54,024 nucleotides of DNA from a virus. The stretch is taken from IMG/VR virus record IMGVR_UViG_3300045994_000081, positions 1 to 54,024 of that record. One strand, 5' to 3'. The notes beneath the pieces are model-generated. The model made no database searches, was not told where the DNA came from, and worked only from the letters and a program-made list of their open reading frames with translations. Below, in pieces: positions 48,206-54,024 of the stretch; position 1 is the stretch's first letter, and each line of letters starts with the position of its first letter. The translations under genes and the position numbers were made by a program.

Positions 48206-48475
48206 GTGATTGCCTTCGTAGCTCTAAACACCGGATGGACTATAGACTACGTTGGCGAGAACATCGATTTGCCTCGTCTCATGCTGCTGAATAAACAATG
48301 GCGTCAAGCGCCCCCTGTTAGATTAGTCCTTGCAACTTACGCGGGTTATAAACCGCCAGAAGACGAGAGCAAAGTCAAAGCAGAATCGGAAGCGCAGGTT
48401 CAGGAATTGTTTACAGGCGCACCCGCTTACAAGTTCACCCCTCCAAAGGTAAGGATGATGGAAAATGGCAACTGA
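48206..48475 (+). CDS. Tail assembly chaperone extension (gpT-like, frameshifted)
   Basis: An 89-residue frame in -1 relative to the chaperone. It resembles gpT extensions: FVALNTGWTIDYVGENIDLPRLMLLNKQWRQAPP. The conserved SWDE just upstream of the GTG at 48206 lies in this frame but before that start, which indicates expression as a G-T fusion through a -1 shift at 48167-48175. It overlaps the tape measure start by 11 bases. Confidence 0.7.
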   Translation: MIAFVALNTGWTIDYVGENIDLPRLMLLNKQWRQAPPVRLVLATYAGYKPPEDESKVKAESEAQVQELFTGAPAYKFTPPKVRMMENGN

Positions 48476-51092
48476 TCAAGATTTAGAAATCATTATTGGT
48501 GCCAATACCGAACACCTCAAACCGCAAATGGACGCGGGTGCGGATACGGTACAAAAGGCAGGTGACAAGATGGCGGACGCTATGAAAAAAGCGTCCGCTG
48601 AAATCACTTCCGCAATGCAGAAAGCAAGCGCAGACACTAAAGCAGCGTCCGAAGTCACACAAGGCAACTTGGAAAAGGTGTCACAAGCTGTAGGCAATAT
48701 GAGCAACGAGATGAAGACCGGATTTGCAGGTATTCAGGAGCATATAGGCGCAATGGGCGGCGCGGTGTCTAAGCTGGTAGGTATTATCGGAATGATTGGC
48801 GCAGCGGTCGCGGGTGGTAGCGCGATGAAGGAAATGGTTGCGGACACCAGCAAGTTCACAGGGGAAGCAAACTCCCTTGGAAAAGCACTGAACATTAGTA
48901 CAACTGAAGCCAGTGCGTTGAATGTTGCACTGGGTGACGTTTATAGCAGCGCAGACCAGTTTAAAGGCGCAGCGGGTATGCTTGCGCGTCAGCTTAAGAC
49001 AAACGAGAGCGGACTTAACGACATGGGCCTTAAAACCCGTGACGCTAACAGTGAACTGCGCAACATGAAAGACATGATGTTCGACGCCATAACGGTGGCG
49101 AACGGATACAAGGAAGGTATTGACAGAACCCTTGCCATGCAATCCATGTTCGGACGTGGCGCGGCAGAAATGGGTTCGCTTCTCAAGCTTAACAATCAAG
49201 TTCTGGAAGACGCAAAACAGAAACAAAAAGAACTAGGACTTGTGGTAGGCGTTGAAAACGTAGAAGCCAACAAAGCGTACAAAGCAGCGGTGAACGACGC
49301 AGGTGACGTGCTTGACGCAATGAAGAAGTCAATAGGCGACGCGCTTATGCCTGTTCTAACTTCTATGTCAAACTGGTTTGCGTCAGTAGGGCCTGAAGCA
49401 GCAATGATAATCAAAGGGGCGATCGGAGGTCTTACCGCTGCATTCTGGGCGCTGAAGAACGGTGTTGTGATGGTATGGGAAACGATCAATGCACTTGTGG
49501 TCACTGTTGCAGAACCGATACGCGCATTATCAGCATCAATTGCGAAAGCAATCACAGGGGACTTTGAAGGTGCAAAGAACGAACTTGCAGGGGTAGGCGA
49601 CGTCATGTCTGGTGCGTGGAGCAACGCGATGGACAAGATGGAAGCAAGCTCTAATGACACGTCAAAAAAGATTTCAGAACTGTTCATGCCTGTAACTGCA
49701 ACAGCAGATCCGAGCGGTAAAGGTAAAGGATTCGATGACGCCGCAGCGGCAGCCGCTTCGGCGAAAAAGGCTGCAAGTTTAATGAAGGATTACGAACTTG
49801 AGCTTGCAGTAACGAAAGACCACTTTGCAAACTTGAACCGTGAAAAAGGCACGTTCGTTGAGTTCAGTAAAGCTCAGGAACTTGCGTTCTGGAACGACAA
49901 GCTTTCAACTATTATAAAAGGGACGGACGACTACAAAACAATCGAGCTGAAAGCGCATACGATTACGGACCAAATGCGTAAAGACAGCTTCGACACCGAA
50001 CTGGTGGGCTTGAAAGCTCAAGCGGTTGAGTTTAAGAACAACGCGGAAGAGCGTCTGCGTGTGGTTAAGGAATACGCCAACAAAATAGGCGAGGCTTACC
50101 AGCACGAAGGCAAGCTGTACGAAGAAGCAAAGAAGGCGGTTCTTGCAACAGAACAGCAGGTAGAAACGCAGCGCGACCAAATCAAAGCCGAAATTCGCAA
50201 CCGTCAACGCGATGCGGAAAAGGCGGATTTGGACTTGGAATCTAACAACGCAAAATATCGGGAGCGTATTGGACTGCAAAGTACGATGACCACATTGCAG
50301 CAAGAACAGCAGTTCGAGCAACGTAGATACGAAATTCAAAGCCAAGCTATTGCAGAGCGTAAGGGTATGCTAGACCCAACGCACGACCCCATTGAGTTTG
50401 AAAAGGTCACCAGTGAAATAGAAAAGATGGAAAGTGCGCATCAACTCAAAATGCAACAGCTCGCACAACAGACTTACGAAGCTGAAATGAAGAACTATAC
50501 AGATCTATTCAAAAACATAGGCTCTGGAATGGGGAACGTCATTAAGGGCGTATTGAGCGGAACCGCGTCTATCACGCAAGGTATGCAGCAAATGATGATG
50601 GCGGTACTGAATGCGATGACGCAGATGCTTGCGAACATGGCAGCTAAATGGATCACCCAAAAGCTGACAGAACTTGTACTGGGTAAGACAACCGCTGCAA
50701 GTGAGATCGGTGCCAACGCTGGGGTCGCTGGTAGCGCAGCGATGGCCAGCACCGCTGCGATTCCAATAGTTGGCCCAGCACTTGCACCCGCTGCCGGTGC
50801 TGCCGCGTTTAGCGGTGCGATGTCTTATATGTCAGTTCTGTCTGCTCGTAACGGTATGGACATTCCTGCAGGCGTGAACCCGCTCACCCAGTTGCACGAA
50901 AAGGAAATGGTTCTGCCTGCAAAACAAGCGGAGACAATTCGCAATATGGACGGAAATAATTCCGCTATAAATCTGCATATCAACGCGGTAGATTCACAAA
51001 GCGTTAAATCTTTGTTTATGCGCGAAGGTAGCTCTCTTGTAGACAGTATGAGCGCACAGTTCCGAAATAACCGTACAGTGAGATCGATATGA
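48465..51092 (+). CDS. Tape measure protein
   Basis: An 875-residue helical protein with long coiled coils (residues 15-85 and 440-640) and hydrophobic segments (VSKLVGIIGMIGAAVAGGSA near 103-122 and GVAGSAAMASTAAIPIVG near 755). It sets tail length and is the longest tail gene. The tail length is expected to scale with it, about 1.5 angstrom per residue, so roughly 130 nm as an estimate. Confidence 0.85.
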   Translation: MATDQDLEIIIGANTEHLKPQMDAGADTVQKAGDKMADAMKKASAEITSAMQKASADTKAASEVTQGNLEKVSQAVGNMSNEMKTGFAGIQEHIGAMGGAVSKLVGIIGMIGAAVAGGSAMKEMVADTSKFTGEANSLGKALNISTTEASALNVALGDVYSSADQFKGAAGMLARQLKTNESGLNDMGLKTRDANSELRNMKDMMFDAITVANGYKEGIDRTLAMQSMFGRGAAEMGSLLKLNNQVLEDAKQKQKELGLVVGVENVEANKAYKAAVNDAGDVLDAMKKSIGDALMPVLTSMSNWFASVGPEAAMIIKGAIGGLTAAFWALKNGVVMVWETINALVVTVAEPIRALSASIAKAITGDFEGAKNELAGVGDVMSGAWSNAMDKMEASSNDTSKKISELFMPVTATADPSGKGKGFDDAAAAAASAKKAASLMKDYELELAVTKDHFANLNREKGTFVEFSKAQELAFWNDKLSTIIKGTDDYKTIELKAHTITDQMRKDSFDTELVGLKAQAVEFKNNAEERLRVVKEYANKIGEAYQHEGKLYEEAKKAVLATEQQVETQRDQIKAEIRNRQRDAEKADLDLESNNAKYRERIGLQSTMTTLQQEQQFEQRRYEIQSQAIAERKGMLDPTHDPIEFEKVTSEIEKMESAHQLKMQQLAQQTYEAEMKNYTDLFKNIGSGMGNVIKGVLSGTASITQGMQQMMMAVLNAMTQMLANMAAKWITQKLTELVLGKTTAASEIGANAGVAGSAAMASTAAIPIVGPALAPAAGAAAFSGAMSYMSVLSARNGMDIPAGVNPLTQLHEKEMVLPAKQAETIRNMDGNNSAINLHINAVDSQSVKSLFMREGSSLVDSMSAQFRNNRTVRSI

Positions 51093-51694
51093 GCGACGCA
51101 GTATTTCCAAATCTTCCAGGCATTGCGTGGAGCCTTATTAAAAGTCCAAAGTTCTCAACTACGATTCACACTTCCGCATCAGGAAGAGAAACGCGGGTCG
51201 CGCTTATGTCCTATCCCCATTATACAATGGGCTTGAATTACGACGTACTTCGCGCAGATGCTACCAAAGAACTTCAGCAGCTTATGGACTTCTTTTTAGC
51301 GCGTAAAGGTGCGTTCGACAACTTCCTTTATCAAGACCCTGACGACTGCGCAGTAACGAATCAGCAGTTCGGAACAGGTGACGGAGCGACCGCACGCTTT
51401 CCGCTTGTTCGTGCAGTTTACGCAGGCGGATTTTTAGAACCTGTGATGAACCTTAACGGTGCGCCATCAATTTCCAAAGCGGGTACACTACTGACGACGG
51501 GATACACCGTAAGCGCATTGGGCGTCGTTACGTTTAGCTCTGCGCCAACGGTCGGACAAGCTTTAACGTGGACAGGCGGGTACTATTTCAGATGCCGTTT
51601 TGTAAACGACCAGATGGACTTCGATGAGTTTATGTATCAATTGTGGCAGCTTAAAAAGTGCGACCTGATAGGTTCTTTGGGAAACAAAATATGA
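51089..51694 (+). CDS. DUF2460 tail protein (distal tail, GTA-like)
   Basis: A 201-residue protein matching DUF2460 (FPNLPGIAWSLIKSPKFSTTI, FFLARKGAFDNFLYQDPDD, FVNDQMDFDEFMYQLWQLKK). It is the first of the GTA-like tail-tip module (DUF2460, DUF2163, NlpC/P60, J) that makes the tip baseplate. Coupled by ATGA. Confidence 0.8.
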   Translation: MSDAVFPNLPGIAWSLIKSPKFSTTIHTSASGRETRVALMSYPHYTMGLNYDVLRADATKELQQLMDFFLARKGAFDNFLYQDPDDCAVTNQQFGTGDGATARFPLVRAVYAGGFLEPVMNLNGAPSISKAGTLLTTGYTVSALGVVTFSSAPTVGQALTWTGGYYFRCRFVNDQMDFDEFMYQLWQLKKCDLIGSLGNKI

Positions 51695-52542
51695 AAACTT
51701 CTAACCTTGTATTGGACGCATTGCTTGCAACAGGGTTCTTCGTTGTGGCGGAAGTCTATACGCTTGTCCTTCTTAGCGGAACCGCTTACCGTTTCACAAC
51801 AAGTGATATAGACCTTACTTATGGCGCAACCACTTGGAGAGCAGACGGACCTTTGTTCGAGCGCAGCACCGTCAAGCAAAGTGTAGGCGCAGCGGTCGAC
51901 AATATTACCGTTTCAATCTTCACGTCTTTGCTTGATACAATAGGCGGAATATCTTACCCGCAATTTGCAGTTCAGGGCGGATTAGACGGCGCGACAATCC
52001 TAATAGAACGCGCTTACGCGGCGTCATGGGGTCAACCTATTGCGGGAAGGTTGCATGTTTTTGAAGGGCGTGTAAGTGATGCAAAACCCTCCCGCTTCGG
52101 AGTGGTATGTTCTGTAAAAGCAGAGAACGAACTTCTTAACGCGCAAATGCCCCGCAACATTTACGACCCTGGCTGCATTCATACGCTTTATGATACAGGT
52201 TGCACGGTAAGCCGAAGCGCGTTGACGGTAAGCGGTGCGGTGAATGGCACAAGCTCCGGAAGTAATGTGGTCACAAACGTAAGGGCAGCGACAGCCTATT
52301 ACGCGCAAGGTGTTATCGCATTCACGTCAGGCCCTAACAACGGGGAACGACGCACCGTTAAAAGCTTCTCAGGTGGCGTAGTTGTGCCTATACGCGCTTT
52401 CCGGTCGGTTCCTACTATAGGAGACACGTTTATCATATATCCTGGCTGCAATCGCTTGCAAAGTACCTGCACAATCAAGTTTTCAAACCTTCCGAATTTC
52501 AGGGGGTATCCATATATCCCAGTACCGGAGACCGCAATATGA
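51691..52542 (+). CDS. DUF2163 tail-tip protein
   Basis: A 283-residue protein. ATG 51691 is used because it overlaps the previous stop (ATGA). The pattern AEVYTLVLLSGTAYRFTTSD and YDTGCTVSR plus GCNRLQSTCTIKFSNLPNFRG matches the DUF2163/BR0599 tail hub family, with conserved Cys near the C-terminus. Second gene of the tail-tip module. Confidence 0.8.
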   Translation: MKTSNLVLDALLATGFFVVAEVYTLVLLSGTAYRFTTSDIDLTYGATTWRADGPLFERSTVKQSVGAAVDNITVSIFTSLLDTIGGISYPQFAVQGGLDGATILIERAYAASWGQPIAGRLHVFEGRVSDAKPSRFGVVCSVKAENELLNAQMPRNIYDPGCIHTLYDTGCTVSRSALTVSGAVNGTSSGSNVVTNVRAATAYYAQGVIAFTSGPNNGERRTVKSFSGGVVVPIRAFRSVPTIGDTFIIYPGCNRLQSTCTIKFSNLPNFRGYPYIPVPETAI

Positions 52543-52961
52543 CACCCGAAAAGATTGTTGAAGAAGCAAGAACTTGGCTCAAAACTCCTTGGATTCATGA
52601 AGCACGGATTAAGGGCGCAGGGGTAGACTGTGCAAACTTCTTGATAGGCGTCTACGCAGAGGTAGGACTTATTGAACCGTTTACTCCCGCACATTATCCG
52701 CCAGACTGGATGTTGCATCAAGAAGGCGAACTGTTCTTGCAGTACCTTCTTAAATACACGGTAAAGGTTGACAACATACAGCCTGGAGATGTCGTTATGT
52801 ATAAGTTCGGTCGCACGGAATCTCACGGTGCAATCGTTACAAAGTGGCCTGAAATAATACACGCATACAGACCCGAGCAGATGGTCGTTTACGGGAACGG
52901 GGAATCGCTTGCGATGAAGGACAGACTTGCAGGTATTTATCGACACAAGGATTTCAAATGA
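52539..52961 (+). CDS. NlpC/P60 tail-tip peptidase
   Basis: A 140-residue NlpC/P60-family protein. The catalytic Cys is in GVDCANFLIG (about residue 31), the His in SHGAIVTKW, and a third polar position at IHAYR. Such enzymes cut peptidoglycan during DNA injection. ATGA overlap on both sides. Confidence 0.8.
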   Translation: MTPEKIVEEARTWLKTPWIHEARIKGAGVDCANFLIGVYAEVGLIEPFTPAHYPPDWMLHQEGELFLQYLLKYTVKVDNIQPGDVVMYKFGRTESHGAIVTKWPEIIHAYRPEQMVVYGNGESLAMKDRLAGIYRHKDFK

Positions 52962-54024
52962 GTGGTCTTATAGGTAGCAAGCCAAGCGCAGCAGCGCCAA
53001 ATTTACTCTCAGGAATGACAATACAGACCAGTTCTTACGGTCTTCCTATTCCCATTCTTTACGGTAAGACACGCATCTGCGGAAATTTAATCTGGTATTC
53101 AAACTTTCAAGCTATACAAAGCGGTTCGCAGGGTGGCGGTAAAGGAGGCGGCGGCGGAGGAGGAAGCGCGACGTATAACTATTATGCGGCACTTATGTTC
53201 TCTCTATGCGAAGGACCGATAAGCGGGATTTCACAGTGCTGGGCGACTAAGACAAAAGACACTCCTGGCAATACCGGATTTTCGGACGTGTTTGCGGGCA
53301 ATTACCCAGAAACGACATGGGGCTTCCTGACCACAAATTATCCCGCCAAAGCAGTCGCGTATAACGGAACCGCTCGGATTGCAAGCGCAGCGTTCCCACT
53401 AGGAACAAGCGGTCAAATTCCAAACTTGACATATGAAACAAGCAAGATGAGCTATAGCCCAGCGGGTGACGCAAGGGTCGATCTTGTTATTACTGATTTT
53501 CTGACAAGCGTCCATTATGGCGTACCGTCTTTCAATAGCTCAAGACTGGGAGACTTGTCTTTGCTGCAAGCTGCAACCGTTGCGAACGATATTTTTATCA
53601 GTCCGTACTTAGACGCGCAGACGCCCGCAATTGCGTGGCTTTCTGACTGGGCAAGGATTGCGAATTGTGGAATGGTATGGTCCGAAGGTAAGCTGAAATT
53701 CATTCCCTTTTGGGATAGCGCAGCAACCGGAACCGCGTTCCCGCTGGTATCTTTTACGCCAGACCTTACTCCTCAATACGACTTGACGGACGAAGACTTT
53801 CTACACGATAAAGGTAATTCGGTTGGACCTGTAGAATGCGACCGTAAGTCACCAGCAGATGCATTTAATAGTATCGAGCTTGAATACCTTAATCGCACAC
53901 ACGATTACAATGTGGAAGTCATTAAGGTTAAAGACCAAAGCAGCATTGAACAGCACGGTCTTCTAGTTGCACCAATCATTAAAATGCACGCCATAACGGA
54001 AGCCAAGGTTGCACAGGCAACCGC
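52958..54024 (+). CDS. Tail-tip / host-recognition protein (gpJ/GTA type), 5' part
   Basis: The first part of the tail-tip gene, from ATG 52958 to the window end, continuing in frame at position 1 to 2715. The N-terminal IPILYGKTRICGNLIWYSNF and SLCEGPISGI are the signature of phage-type GTA TIM-barrel/gpJ proteins, with a poly-glycine linker near residue 61-70. It overlaps the NlpC/P60 stop by four bases. See 1-2715 for the rest. Confidence 0.85.
   Translation, partial: MSGLIGSKPSAAAPNLLSGMTIQTSSYGLPIPILYGKTRICGNLIWYSNFQAIQSGSQGGGKGGGGGGGSATYNYYAALMFSLCEGPISGISQCWATKTKDTPGNTGFSDVFAGNYPETTWGFLTTNYPAKAVAYNGTARIASAAFPLGTSGQIPNLTYETSKMSYSPAGDARVDLVITDFLTSVHYGVPSFNSSRLGDLSLLQAATVANDIFISPYLDAQTPAIAWLSDWARIANCGMVWSEGKLKFIPFWDSAATGTAFPLVSFTPDLTPQYDLTDEDFLHDKGNSVGPVECDRKSPADAFNSIELEYLNRTHDYNVEVIKVKDQSSIEQHGLLVAPIIKMHAITEAKVAQAT
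53804..54024. repeat. Terminal overlap, right copy
   Basis: Second copy of the 221-base terminal overlap (see 1-221), with A at 53897 where the left copy has T at 94. The window ends in the middle of the tail-tip gene. Confidence 0.9.

Noticed and set aside
1-54024. tRNA genes
   Set aside because: I saw no cloverleaf with a GTTCRA arm in the intergenic gaps; nearly all sequence is coding. A tRNAscan run would settle it.

Overview
The window is a complete genome of a tailed double-stranded DNA phage, read as a circle. The first 221 bases (1-221) recur as the last 221 (53804-54024) with one mismatch, so the unique genome is 53,803 bp and the sequence is a circular or terminally redundant molecule cut inside the tail-tip gene. 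Major tail protein, frameshifted tail chaperones, an 875-residue tape measure and a GTA/lambda-J-type tail tip indicate a siphovirus. An Rz/Rz1 spanin pair with a lipobox means the host is Gram-negative, probably a proteobacterium. I see no integrase, repressor or partition gene, so a virulent lifestyle is likely. Base composition looks moderate, slightly below 50% GC by eye.

Layout. Two divergent blocks start from a non-coding AT-rich region (27987-28855) that carries TTTAGC/GCTAAA iteron-like repeats and a GC-rich palindrome and is probably the origin. Leftward (minus strand, 27986 to 4973) lie the metabolism and replication genes: HTH protein, primase-helicase, thymidylate synthase, ATP-dependent DNA ligase, Sak4-like ATPase, DUF669 ssDNA-binding protein, MazG-like protein, DksA/TraR-like zinc finger, SleB-like hydrolase, PD-(D/E)XK nuclease, SF2 helicase, several small proteins, a complete 7-deazaguanine DNA-modification cluster, then sliding clamp, family B DNA polymerase and four small genes. 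Rightward (plus strand, 28856 through the join to 4976) lie small early genes (including a T4 DenV-type UV repair enzyme), terminases, portal-MuF fusion, protease-scaffold, capsid, a Hint-domain structural protein, connectors, tail genes and the lysis cassette. The blocks converge at 4973-4976 with overlapping stop codons.

The modification cluster is the most notable system. QueE, QueC and QueD plus a GTP cyclohydrolase I make preQ0 from GTP, and a DpdA-like transglycosylase exchanges it for guanine in DNA. The FolE is fused to an N-terminal domain resembling xanthine-guanine phosphoribosyltransferase, which could recycle the guanine DpdA releases back into the GTP that feeds the pathway. A protein resembling the DUF5591 part of archaeosine synthase sits in the same operon and may modify preQ0 further.

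Other points of interest: two unrelated phage proteins end in the bacterial SSB tail (DDDIPF); a fibre-like protein begins with a Hint domain that seems stripped to a C-terminal self-cleavage module; an early protein carries a release-factor-like segment without GGQ; two zinc/basic proteins share a duplicated C-terminal domain; and three leftward promoters share an extended -35 element, CGCTTGYAC, 17 bases before the -10.
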